A DNA stretch of 64,000 bases, from positions 17,356 to 81,355 of IMG/VR virus record IMGVR_UViG_3300028840_007026. The stretch is one strand, 5' to 3'. This stretch comes from a virus. Shown here piece by piece: positions 1 to 7,981 of this stretch (its first letter is position 1; each line of letters starts with the position of its first letter). The notes under the pieces are model-generated. The model saw only the letters and a program-made list of their open reading frames with translations. It did not search any database and was not told the DNA's origin. Made by a program: the position numbers and the translations under genes.

Positions 1-485
1 GAAATCAAATCTTTTGCATCGTCCTTGGTCAGTTCGAATGTCACCTCCGGAATGGAAGTAAACTGGTCCCAATAATCTTGTTCATCATCTTCATCCATTC
101 TGAGACGAGTAGAAATCATTTCCGGATTGGATGTGAGATAACTGAGTTTCCGAACAAAATTTTTATTTCCAATAAACAGCCTTTCCTTTTCTTCGCTCAT
201 TTCTGTAAAAATCTTTTCAGTGTTGATGGAGCCGAGAAATTTGATAACCGTTTCAATATTCCCCAAACCGACGTGAAGGGAAACCCCCTTAGAAGCTACT
301 GAGGCTGTTTTAGTTAATACGATTATGTTGTTTGTTATGTCTACAACTTCGGCCAGAGCTACGCCTCCTTCGATGGTCAAAACACATTCGTTTATGGCTC
401 CGCCGAGATAAATCTTTCGCAGGGTTGAAAGTAGTTGGTTTCTTACGATGGTGGACTTTTCACGTTTTTTTAATTTCTTTCCCAT
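1..485 (-). CDS. Sliding-clamp-like protein (partial, 3' end outside window)
   Basis: About 161 codons are visible; the ATG is fixed by a GGAG box 9-12 bases upstream and the reading frame runs off the left edge. The protein has the look of a DNA polymerase processivity clamp (T4 gp45/PCNA type): a strand with LTIEGG near residues 36-41, then VVDITNN, a helix-like VGLGNIETVIKFL segment near 72-84, and a second-domain opening FELTKDDAKDL near 150-160. It is the last visible gene of a minus-strand replication run with helicase and primase, which fits. No catalytic residues exist in this family to confirm it, so the call rests on fold-like pattern and context; another small replication factor is possible. 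Confidence 0.45.
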   Translation of the reverse strand, partial: MGKKLKKREKSTIVRNQLLSTLRKIYLGGAINECVLTIEGGVALAEVVDITNNIIVLTKTASVASKGVSLHVGLGNIETVIKFLGSINTEKIFTEMSEEKERLFIGNKNFVRKLSYLTSNPEMISTRLRMDEDDEQDYWDQFTSIPEVTFELTKDDAKDLI

Positions 486-512
486 TGAGTATTTCTCCTT
501 CGAATAAAAGAG

Positions 513-562
513 TCAAAAAAAAGACCACCGACCTCCAAGAATGGAAAGGAAACCGGTGGTCT
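513..562 (-). terminator. Intrinsic terminator after the acidic repeat gene
   Basis: On the minus strand a 9-bp stem (AGACCACCG pairing with CGGTGGTCT, positions 554-562 and 522-530) closes a 23-base loop and is followed by eight T. It lies 32 bases after the stop of the acidic repeat gene and just before the clamp-like gene, so that gene may be transcribed separately or by read-through. Confidence 0.75.
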
Positions 563-593
563 AAATTGTAATACTATTGGCGAACGTTATTGC

Positions 594-1697
594 TTAGTCA
601 CCGAGTGTCGCAATCACGCCTCCATCGGTTCCGCTGCCGTCCGTGGTGAGGACAACCGTGCAGCTTTTGCCAATGTTGCGAATGAGATTCCGCATGACCA
701 AACCGTACAATTGGCTCGGCTCCTTTTTCTTCTCCTTCGCAATGGGTTTGGCGATTTCATGGATGGTGGCACCCTCCCGAATTGCGTCGTAGATTCTCGC
801 CGGAATGGAATCCCGTCGCATACCCTTGGGGTAGTCGTCTCCACCCTTGTCTTTGCCTTTTCCCTTCTTTCCCTTTTTCTCGTCTTCGTCTTCGTCACCG
901 GATTTCTCTTCCATAGCCTCAACGATTTCCTCAATCTTATCGTCAAGGTTTTTCTTCGTGACTTTGATTTTCAGGTTATTCTCCTTGACAAAAGCCTTTA
1001 CTTCTTTAAGGCTCATGTCTTCGAGCTCCTCGGTCAAGGCGTCGGCGTCGAATTCCTCGGCCTCGTCGTCGGCGTCGTCGTCGTCGTCTTCTTCGGCACC
1101 GGATTTCTCTTCCATGGCCTCGACGATTTCTTCGACCTTGTCTTCCATATTCTTCTTTGTGACCTTGATCCCCAAGTCATTCTCCTTGATGAAAGCTTTC
1201 AGCTCCTTGAGGGACATTTCCTCGAGTTCTTCGGTCAATTCGTCGGCGTCGAATTCCCCGGCGTCGGCCTCGTCGTCGTCTTCTTCTTCTTCTTCTCCAT
1301 CGGAGCTTTTTTCTTCCATGGCCTCGACGATTTCCTCGATCTTCTCATCGAGGTTTTTCTTCGTGACCTTGATCCCCAAGTCGTTCTTTTTCACGAAAGC
1401 CTTTACTTCCTTGAGGCTCATTTCCTCGAGTTCTTCGGTCAATTCGTCGGCGTCGAAGTCGTCGGCGTCGTCGTCATCATCATCGGCTTTCTTTTTTGTG
1501 TCAGGCACCTGATCCTCATAGAAATCGAGAATTTCATCGGGAATCTTCCCGAGCTTCCCGTCGTCGTCCATCTTCTCGATGGCGGACATGAAGTCTTCCA
1601 GGAGGTCTTCGACGTCAGATTTGATGTTGATCTTCTTTTTGAGAAGACGGTTCAGTGCCTTGACATGTTTCTTCAGTTCTTTCTTGTCGATCGCCAT
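594..1697 (-). CDS. Acidic triple-repeat protein with SAP/HeH-like repeats
   Basis: A 367-residue protein with a helical basic N-terminus (1-70), three tandem units at about 81-131, 149-199 and 216-266 (period 67-68), and a basic C-terminal domain (290-367). Each unit reads FDAD.LTEEL..MSLKE.KAF.K..L.IKVTKKN...K.EEIVEAMEEK, a helix-turn-helix pattern resembling SAP or HeH helix-extension-helix domains, and units are joined by runs of Asp/Glu. The C-terminal part (SIPARIYDAIREGATIHEIA) looks like a winged helix. A role in DNA or protein scaffolding during replication is an inference. Clear Shine-Dalgarno AAGGAG precedes the ATG. Upstream, 1740-1756 holds a short GGGAA/TTCCC palindrome. Confidence 0.8.
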   Translation of the reverse strand: MAIDKKELKKHVKALNRLLKKKINIKSDVEDLLEDFMSAIEKMDDDGKLGKIPDEILDFYEDQVPDTKKKADDDDDDADDFDADELTEELEEMSLKEVKAFVKKNDLGIKVTKKNLDEKIEEIVEAMEEKSSDGEEEEEDDDEADAGEFDADELTEELEEMSLKELKAFIKENDLGIKVTKKNMEDKVEEIVEAMEEKSGAEEDDDDDADDEAEEFDADALTEELEDMSLKEVKAFVKENNLKIKVTKKNLDDKIEEIVEAMEEKSGDEDEDEKKGKKGKGKDKGGDDYPKGMRRDSIPARIYDAIREGATIHEIAKPIAKEKKKEPSQLYGLVMRNLIRNIGKSCTVVLTTDGSGTDGGVIATLGD

Positions 1698-1792
1698 TTT
1701 TCTCTCCTTAATTAATAATGAATGTTTTGCCCTTTATTGGGCGATTGGGAAACGTTCCCGACAAATGTGACTGAATGATAACAGGTGAAATA

Positions 1793-3451
1793 TTAATTTT
1801 CTTGTGAAACTCGATATTTTTTTTCTTTTTCCCAAATCCTAACATTTTCCAGTATCGGCTGGCTGGTAGCCAATCTCTGAGTTATTAAAACTTCGTTTGA
1901 AATGGCAAATTCCTGGTGTCTGTGGAAAAGTACACCAATCCTTGCGATTCCCAATTTCTTCTCGTGGTCCATTTGGTTTAAAGCAATTCGCAAATCCAAG
2001 TGAGCATCTTTAGTTTTACTTTCACTCGTTGATAATTGATCCAATTGGTATTGAGTTCTTGAAGCCTTGTTCGCTTGATCCGCATTAATAACTAAGCAGT
2101 TTAATTCACCAGCGAGTTGAGAAGCCTGTTTCCATTTCCTGTCAACTTCATGCCTCATATTATCATCACTTGACTTCCCACTATTTGCTGTAATGTCAAG
2201 GTAGTCGAGTAAAATTATTTCTGGGACCCATTGGTGTTTTTCAATATATCTGTAAATGTAATTCTTTATTTCTTCAAATGTACGAGAAAACCTTGGGAAG
2301 CACTTGACTCTAAAGTTTGCAAGTGCTTTTTCTCTATATTGTCTAATGGTTTTTTTAACTATGCTTGGATGTAAAGCTTTAAGTCGAGAGGAATCAAACC
2401 ATATCGTTGGAAGGAATCTTTTTGTTTTGTGGGCATTGCTTCTAATTTTTGGATTATTGAGACATTCGGTACAACTATTCCATCCACGGTTGTTTATATA
2501 TGAGTAATTTGCTCCCGGATTTTCTATTAAATGGTGACCTCTTCTTTTAAATTTTCTTGCCATTTTCGGAATTCTACATGTTCCAAATTGATTATTTTCA
2601 CAATCGAGAATTGGATAGATCATTCTACCAGCTTTATGTGGGTCAACTGTGCGTGAGATTCTTTTCTGCATTCTCATTCTTTGAAGGGATTCTGATAGCT
2701 CTAAGTTGATTTTAAGTACTTTTCTCCCTTGATATAATGCAGCATCATACCCAATTTCATCGAGTAAAAAACTTTTACCACCCTTCTCAACTGCCGTTAC
2801 AGCGACTAACCAAGATCGCCTCAGCGGGCCGATTAACCTGCCCAGATCACCTTCAAACTCATAGACAACTTCGGAATTAAGATTCCCGGCAATGGCCGAC
2901 TCTTCTACATCTCTTTGTGAAAACGGTAGTATTATCCCCATGTTCTCATCTTCGATTTCATCGGAATCTATATCTGTCCATCCGCTGAATACTTTCGAAG
3001 CCTTTTCCACTTCATCATGAGCCAATAAATCTTGGGCTTTTTCTATTCTCAGGGATAACTCGCATATCCTAATAAAATTTGGAAGATCAAAAAGTATTAC
3101 ATCTTTCGTATTAGTTCCTTCGTCTTCGAAAATATCGTACAGGTCAGATAGGCTCGAAAGGTTTTTCTCCATTACATCCCGTGCAGATTTACTACCAAAC
3201 TGTTTTCCCCTTTTCTTGTGTTCCCAAATTTGTTGAATTCCATGAGCCGGTTGTCTACCAGTTTTTGCGTAGTACTTAATCACCCATTGAAAAATCTTTT
3301 TGTTATCGTTTGTAAAGTAATTTGATTTCAATTCACCTGCAACATACCTCCTGTAACATGCATCGCAAACATCATTGTCCATAATCATGTAACTGAGAAC
3401 TTTTGCTTCCTTCTCGAAATGAGTATTTAAACTTTTTTTCTCAATTATCAT
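1793..3451 (-). CDS. DnaB-like replicative DNA helicase with zinc-ribbon-like insertion
   Basis: 552 residues. The N-terminus (1-110) resembles the DnaB N-terminal helical domain; the C-terminal RecA-like domain starts near 205 with Walker A AVEKGGKS and continues to a Walker B strand IILLDYLD near residue 415 and an NADQ motif typical of DnaB-type helicases. Between them is an unusual insertion with CENNQFGTC and, about 35 residues on, CTECLNN, forming a possible four-cysteine zinc site. It should unwind DNA at the phage fork with the primase encoded at 4692-5624. The ATG overlaps the stop of the preceding gene by 4 bases (ATGA), with AGGAG upstream. Confidence 0.85.
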   Translation of the reverse strand: MIIEKKSLNTHFEKEAKVLSYMIMDNDVCDACYRRYVAGELKSNYFTNDNKKIFQWVIKYYAKTGRQPAHGIQQIWEHKKRGKQFGSKSARDVMEKNLSSLSDLYDIFEDEGTNTKDVILFDLPNFIRICELSLRIEKAQDLLAHDEVEKASKVFSGWTDIDSDEIEDENMGIILPFSQRDVEESAIAGNLNSEVVYEFEGDLGRLIGPLRRSWLVAVTAVEKGGKSFLLDEIGYDAALYQGRKVLKINLELSESLQRMRMQKRISRTVDPHKAGRMIYPILDCENNQFGTCRIPKMARKFKRRGHHLIENPGANYSYINNRGWNSCTECLNNPKIRSNAHKTKRFLPTIWFDSSRLKALHPSIVKKTIRQYREKALANFRVKCFPRFSRTFEEIKNYIYRYIEKHQWVPEIILLDYLDITANSGKSSDDNMRHEVDRKWKQASQLAGELNCLVINADQANKASRTQYQLDQLSTSESKTKDAHLDLRIALNQMDHEKKLGIARIGVLFHRHQEFAISNEVLITQRLATSQPILENVRIWEKEKKYRVSQEN

Positions 3452-4419
3452 TTCTTTGTTATCTCCTTCCAGTTGTGGACAAAAACTTTATCGCCATATG
3501 ATGAACGGTTGAATTTGATCAATGCCTCCGGTAGTAAATGTGAATAGAAATTTTGATACTGGACAAATCGAAGTTGAGTAATTCTCAATGTTTTATATTT
3601 GCACAGTGCGTCACAAATAAAGTCTACCAGCCAAAACGGATCTTTGAAATCGTTTAGTTTAGCCCAATTGGAAAGATAATTTGACCAGCGAATAAATATT
3701 GATTTCTTCTCAGGTCCGTTAATATTTGAGACGTTTGGTTGATACTTTTTCCAAGCTACCATCAATGCTTCTGTCAACGGTTTATTTCTATCTTTCGGAA
3801 CGAATGAATATTTATCGTAAAGATATTTTCTGCCGTTGAGACTTTCTTCAAACCACGATCTGGGAATGTTTTTAAAAGCAGTTTTATTTACCAAACTTTC
3901 GTAATTACTTTTTTCATAACTGAAGAAGTCACCAAGTGTAAATCCGTAATTGGTGTATGCAAAGTAGTACTTGAAGTCCGGGCGACTGAATAACGAGTGA
4001 CAACTTTCAATTGCTGCTATAATCTCTGGAGTAGAGTGTTTTTTAAGTGCTTTCGTAATTTGATTCATAGCTCTTGAAGTTGTTTTTGAGATGACTGGTC
4101 TGTGATGAGCAAATATCCCTTTTTGACTAACCCATACTTTAAAAATCATGTAGTGAGAATTAGTTTCAAATTTTAATTTTCCACTACTCTTATCATTTCC
4201 ACTTCTTTTGAACAGGAATTCATTCCTTTCAACGTTTTTCTTATGCCTTTCAACCATTTTGCGACTCGCTTCGATGGATTCTTTTACCAGTGTTTCTGGT
4301 ATTGCATAAACTCTTCGATGAATTCTTCCACTACCGAATTTTGAGTCTTTTATCCAAATTACAGAGCCTCCCCGATTATACAGATATTTTTTTATCTCAA
4401 GCATAGTTTTTCTTTTCAT
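3448..4419 (-). CDS. Unknown 323-residue protein coupled to the helicase
   Basis: A basic, aromatic-rich protein without a motif I recognise. It begins after CGGAAGG and overlaps the helicase start by 4 bases, so the two are probably translationally coupled. Proteins in this position in phage replication operons are often helicase loaders or initiators, and the repeat-rich intergenic region directly upstream would suit an initiator, but nothing in the sequence (no Walker motif, no zinc cluster) demonstrates this. Confidence 0.75.
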   Translation of the reverse strand: MKRKTMLEIKKYLYNRGGSVIWIKDSKFGSGRIHRRVYAIPETLVKESIEASRKMVERHKKNVERNEFLFKRSGNDKSSGKLKFETNSHYMIFKVWVSQKGIFAHHRPVISKTTSRAMNQITKALKKHSTPEIIAAIESCHSLFSRPDFKYYFAYTNYGFTLGDFFSYEKSNYESLVNKTAFKNIPRSWFEESLNGRKYLYDKYSFVPKDRNKPLTEALMVAWKKYQPNVSNINGPEKKSIFIRWSNYLSNWAKLNDFKDPFWLVDFICDALCKYKTLRITQLRFVQYQNFYSHLLPEALIKFNRSSYGDKVFVHNWKEITKK

Positions 4420-4471
4420 GTCACTTACCTTCCGATCGTTATGTTCCAGATGTTTTTAATCGCCTCAACTA

Positions 4472-4492
4472 CCCCCCCTCAGACTCCCCCCC
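4472..4492 (-). other. Paired G7 runs (possible G-quadruplex)
   Basis: On the minus strand two runs of seven G are separated by AGTCTGA. Each run can supply two GGG blocks, giving a possible quadruplex with loops of 1, 7 and 1. It would be part of the 5' leader of the helicase operon RNA or of the non-template strand during transcription. Confidence 0.45.
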
Positions 4493-4612
4493 TTATGTTT
4501 ATATTTACTTCGTAAATTAATATAAACATTGGGGGTATTGAATAAAGTTTTAATGTTTTTAACACAACATCCCTTTTGACCTGATATTGAGTACTACCTG
4601 AACTCCACTCAC

Positions 4613-4679
4613 ACGACTGCTACGCTCGGCAGAGCCTCGCTCCGACAGTCGTTTGGGAACGCGCTGCGCGACGTTCCCC
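4613..4679. repeat. Two adjacent GC-rich hairpins
   Basis: ACGACTG (4613-4619) pairs with CAGTCGT (4646-4652), enclosing a smaller GAGC/GCTC stem; GGGAACG (4655-4661) pairs with CGTTCCC (4672-4678), enclosing CGC/GCG. They start 13 bases after the primase stop on the minus strand but no T-run follows, so they do not look like intrinsic terminators. Local GC is far above the surroundings. Confidence 0.6.
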
Positions 4680-4691
4680 AGAGGAAGTTTT

Positions 4692-5624
4692 TTATTTTTT
4701 AACAAGTTTTAATTCTCTCATGAGAAGATATGCATCCTCCTGGGATAAACTTCCTGGGTCGGACATTTCCTTGATTGAAATAATATTGATTTCCCTTGCT
4801 ATCGAAAAGCATTGTTTTGCGAGCATCCTTGCAGCACGAATCCCTGGATCGTCATTATCGAATAGGATATGGAGGGTAGTTAAATTCTTCCTGATCAATT
4901 CAGCTATTTGCTTCTCGTGGTACATAGTTCCAAAAAAACTAACACTACCGTCTCCAAGCCTCCAAACGTCTGTGGGTCCTTCCACAACTACTGCCGAGCC
5001 GCCTTCAGGAACCGAATCCAAGCCGTAAACAAAGTGTTTGGGGTTTGGGTAGTATTTCTGAGGCGCAGCCTTGTAACGGAGCTCTGAGGCGTCCGTAACA
5101 TCTCGTGAAGTAAACGTTATTATCCTGCCGTTTTTGATTACAGGAATGATAATTCTAAATTTGTAAGGACCATGTATTCCAACTGCTCGCAATTTATATT
5201 TGGGAATTATTTTGTGGGGATTGAAGTTTCTTGAGATGAGATAATTTGTATGAAGTTTTGGAAAGTGCCTAAGTGATTCTTCCGGTAGTTTTAGTGTTAT
5301 TTCTCCATTGACAATTTTGTCAATATAATTTTGTGAACTTGATTCATAACCGTCTTCTTCTGGTGGAATTTCTGTCTCATCGAAATCTCTTACATATTCT
5401 CGTGCTTCCTTCGATGAGATATTGCATACATTGGTGAGAACCCTAATTAGTGATTTACCTCCGCATTTCCAGCAACGACAGCGTAGCGTGGAAAGATTGA
5501 TTCCGAGATGATTACTACTATCATCACAAAATGGACAGGTTAAACCAATCCATCCCCGATTGACGTTTTTACCAGATGTCCAAATCCTCACGTCATGTTC
5601 TTCGAGAAGTTCAATTAGGTCCAT
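4692..5624 (-). CDS. DNA primase (CHC2-type zinc finger plus TOPRIM)
   Basis: 310 residues. The N-terminus has a zinc-binding motif: C30-x2-C33, then C49, C51 and C54 (CRCWKCGG). A TOPRIM domain follows with the acidic signature VVVEGPTD near residue 206 and FDNDDPG near 245, matching the glutamate and Asp-x-Asp that bind metal in DnaG-type primases. It is short compared with bacterial DnaG and lacks an obvious helicase-interaction domain, as is usual for phage primases. It should make RNA primers for the neighbouring DnaB-like helicase. GGAGG lies 10-14 bases before the ATG. Confidence 0.88.
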   Translation of the reverse strand: MDLIELLEEHDVRIWTSGKNVNRGWIGLTCPFCDDSSNHLGINLSTLRCRCWKCGGKSLIRVLTNVCNISSKEAREYVRDFDETEIPPEEDGYESSSQNYIDKIVNGEITLKLPEESLRHFPKLHTNYLISRNFNPHKIIPKYKLRAVGIHGPYKFRIIIPVIKNGRIITFTSRDVTDASELRYKAAPQKYYPNPKHFVYGLDSVPEGGSAVVVEGPTDVWRLGDGSVSFFGTMYHEKQIAELIRKNLTTLHILFDNDDPGIRAARMLAKQCFSIAREINIISIKEMSDPGSLSQEDAYLLMRELKLVKK

Positions 5625-5660
5625 TTGAAATACTCCTCCATACTACCGATTCTCTTTGAT

Positions 5661-7064
5661 TCATATCCATTTTTGTTCCATGTAAATCTGAATTCGTTGC
5701 ACGGTATGTTCGGCTAAGAAACGATATCCGTCGAGAAAATCGACTAAAGTAATTTTACTTTTCCCTACGGATGTTCTCAATCCTCTTCCCATTGCTTGTA
5801 GGATAATTCGCTCTGCTTTCATTCCATGTGCTAATATTATCTTGTTCAACGATGGTATATTCACCCCTTCCCGCCAAACTCTCGAACAAATTACTACTGG
5901 AATTTTTCGTTCCTTCAATTTGTTTTTAATTTTTGTTCTCACCTCCTTATCTGTGGCACCATAAACAAACGGAACTTTTATCCCTTTTAATCTTAACATA
6001 TGTTTCAGGTTTTCTCCATGCCGCGTGTTTTCTATGATTACAAGAACTGTATGCTTTTTCTTGACAGCTTTTAAAACTTCGGCAACAATCAACTCATTGC
6101 GATATTTGTTATTTGTAATCCCCTCATCGTACATTCCTTTGTAACTTCTACCAGCTTTCTCAACGACAGTATGTTCCAGTGGAACTGGTAGTAGTTTAAC
6201 CTCTGGCTTCGCAATGATACCTTTCCTAATTCCTTGCTGCATGCCGAGTTCCGCGATTATTGGCCCGAAAAAACCTTCACAAATTAGTCTTTCTTTTCCT
6301 TTTACTGGAGGAGTAGCACTCAACCCAATTTTAACTGGAGACAAATTGTATTCCATAGTTTTGCCGTATTGGGATTTTTTACTTGTTACTTTATGACATT
6401 CGTCTACAATTGTGACGTCAAAAAAATCGCACCATTCGGTAGGTGAGTACTTTGAAAATGTTTGGATTGTGGAGACAACAATAGGATTTTTAGTTTTTTT
6501 TATTTTACGGAAGGAAGGTTTGTATCCATCACCGAGTGCAAATACTTTTTGCTTTCCTGGTAATAGATTTATTTCTTCGATAGTTTGTGAGAGGAGGTCC
6601 TTCGTATGACATAGGAATAAACGAGGTGAGTTTCTATATAGTGAGAAAATGCCGAGGGCGATAATTGTCTTGCCAGTGCCAGTGGGAAACTTAATTATGC
6701 CTCTTGAGAGCCTTCTAACGGCTCTGATGGCTCGTTTCTGGTCACGGCGAAAGGTTATGCCTTTTAAACTTGGTCGGCTGTTAGATGGCCTGAGAATTTC
6801 GAGATTGCTCCGATCAATAGACAAAAAAAATCCGGTCCGTTCCGCGTACTTTTCAATACGTGGAAGCAGACCGGACAGTAGTGTTCCACCGGAGTTTTTA
6901 CTACCGGTGATTAAATGTTGTTTGGTGACCGTGTTCTTGCCACCAAATCTCCCCCTCCTCCAACTGACGTTTTCATACTCAAGGCAAGGAAGTAGTAATT
7001 CTCTTGCTTCTTTATTTGCCTTGGAATGAATACTGTCAAGTGCGGTTACAAGTGCTTTACCCAT
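5661..7064 (-). CDS. SF2 DNA helicase, UvsW/ERCC3-like
   Basis: 467 residues when started at the ATG at 7064; an upstream TTG at 7100 is possible but weaker and would deepen the overlap with the preceding gene. Motifs in order: FRRDQKRAI (Q-like), Walker A FPTGTGKT, a DECH box in VDECHK, GLSATPP (motif III region) and, near the C-terminus, QAMGRGLRT (motif VI). This is the layout of UvsW/RadD/ERCC3-type branch-migrating helicases, which in T4 act in recombination-dependent replication. It lies between primase and two small genes in one minus-strand run. Confidence 0.85.
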   Translation of the reverse strand: MGKALVTALDSIHSKANKEARELLLPCLEYENVSWRRGRFGGKNTVTKQHLITGSKNSGGTLLSGLLPRIEKYAERTGFFLSIDRSNLEILRPSNSRPSLKGITFRRDQKRAIRAVRRLSRGIIKFPTGTGKTIIALGIFSLYRNSPRLFLCHTKDLLSQTIEEINLLPGKQKVFALGDGYKPSFRKIKKTKNPIVVSTIQTFSKYSPTEWCDFFDVTIVDECHKVTSKKSQYGKTMEYNLSPVKIGLSATPPVKGKERLICEGFFGPIIAELGMQQGIRKGIIAKPEVKLLPVPLEHTVVEKAGRSYKGMYDEGITNNKYRNELIVAEVLKAVKKKHTVLVIIENTRHGENLKHMLRLKGIKVPFVYGATDKEVRTKIKNKLKERKIPVVICSRVWREGVNIPSLNKIILAHGMKAERIILQAMGRGLRTSVGKSKITLVDFLDGYRFLAEHTVQRIQIYMEQKWI

Positions 7065-7387
7065 TCTTGTATTTCCCTTATTATTTGCTGAGCAACCCAA
7101 TTGCTTTTGAAAACCTTTGCGAGATGTTTGTGAATACTTCTTACAGTAACTTCATGCCTACGTGGAGTAGCAATTAAATCGACTATTTCATTCGGGGAAT
7201 TGAGAATAATATCAATCAACTCTTTTGCTTCGTTACTCAATCTCTCCCATGCTTGAATCTTTATTAATGCCTTTTCTGCGGATATTTCTTTCGCCGGTAG
7301 TATTTCATCTTCCGGATCAGCAGAACAATCATTTTTAAAAATCTCATATGCTACTCTATAATCGTTTTCACTAAGTTTTATTGGCAT
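7046..7387 (-). CDS. Hypothetical protein, 113 residues
   Basis: A mostly helical protein; residues 70-113 (EVTVRSIHKHLAKVF and following) could form a helix-turn-helix. It overlaps the helicase start by 19 bases, suggesting coupling. No family recognised. Confidence 0.7.
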   Translation of the reverse strand: MPIKLSENDYRVAYEIFKNDCSADPEDEILPAKEISAEKALIKIQAWERLSNEAKELIDIILNSPNEIVDLIATPRRHEVTVRSIHKHLAKVFKSNWVAQQIIREIQEWVKHL

Positions 7388-7400
7388 TTCTGGTTTTCCG

Positions 7401-7895
7401 TTATCGCCTCCTTAATGTTCTTTTTTTCTCTGTGGGGCGACGTTTTAATGTTCTCGTTTTTGGTAAGAGTACATCAAATGCCTTTGTTAAGGGGGATTTA
7501 TTTTCTTTTCCATCTCTTCTTTTTAAAACCCTTTTTTGATTCCCCGGATCGGCTATTTCTTCTTTTCTCAGTAGCCTCCTCGGGGTTACAATAGGGACCA
7601 AATCGAGAAAATACCTCTCGATGATTGGTCTGATTTCTTTATCAAATTGTCTACAGTTTTTACACAACTCCCATGATAGTAAGTTTTTCTCATTCCTCCT
7701 TCGTGCTATACATTGGTTGTAATTGAGTCTGCAACCAAAGTTATCACAGTTGAAAATCGTTGGATTGAAGTACTTGCATTGCTTACTGTCAGCTTGTACT
7801 TTTTTCTTTGACGCGATGCACCGCTTAGTGTAGCCGTTGGATTCCCTTTTTACTACATCAGACCGGCACCACCAATGGCAGTTGGAACATGACAT
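7401..7895 (-). CDS. Cysteine-rich, LKRR-motif protein
   Basis: 164 residues. The N-terminal 95 residues hold about ten cysteines in pairs (CSNC, CKYF...CDNFGC, CKNC), suggesting one or two zinc sites. The C-terminal 70 residues are basic and disordered-looking and carry RVLKRR, RTLKRR and RTLRRR, a short motif that also occurs twice in the next upstream gene (7982-9106). Good Shine-Dalgarno AAAGGAG before ATG. Function unknown; the shared motif suggests a common binding partner. Confidence 0.75.
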   Translation of the reverse strand: MSCSNCHWWCRSDVVKRESNGYTKRCIASKKKVQADSKQCKYFNPTIFNCDNFGCRLNYNQCIARRRNEKNLLSWELCKNCRQFDKEIRPIIERYFLDLVPIVTPRRLLRKEEIADPGNQKRVLKRRDGKENKSPLTKAFDVLLPKTRTLKRRPTEKKRTLRRR

Positions 7896-7910
7896 TCTCT
7901 TCTCCTTTTT

Positions 7911-7940
7911 AAAAGGAAAAGCTCCGAATGACTCGGAGCT
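7911..7940 (-). terminator. Intrinsic terminator between two LKRR genes
   Basis: AGCTCCGA (plus 7920-7927) pairs with TCGGAGCT (7933-7940) over a 5-base loop; on the minus strand the stem is followed by TTTCCTTTT. It ends the unit coming from 7982-9106, 40 bases after its stop. Confidence 0.7.
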
Positions 7941-7981
7941 CTTGAGTATACCAAATTGTGCTATAAAAGTAAAGAGGCGCT

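Larger units (their letters stand above)
4420..4691. other. Structured intergenic region, candidate replication origin or regulatory RNA
   Basis: 272 bases without a gene between primase and the helicase-coupled gene. It holds, in order along the plus strand, two C7 runs, an AT-rich inverted repeat (ATGTTTATA at 4495-4503 with TATAAACAT at 4521-4529, inner stem TTTAC/GTAAA), an AT stretch, and two GC-rich hairpins at 4613-4679. Such a mixture of AT-rich and strongly structured segments beside primase and helicase genes fits an origin, but could equally be leader RNA structure. Confidence 0.4.

Noticed and set aside
711-1715. Long plus-strand reading frames opposite the acidic repeat gene
   Set aside because: Val/Phe- and Ser-rich mirror products of GAC/GAA-rich repeats, no ribosome sites; antisense shadows.
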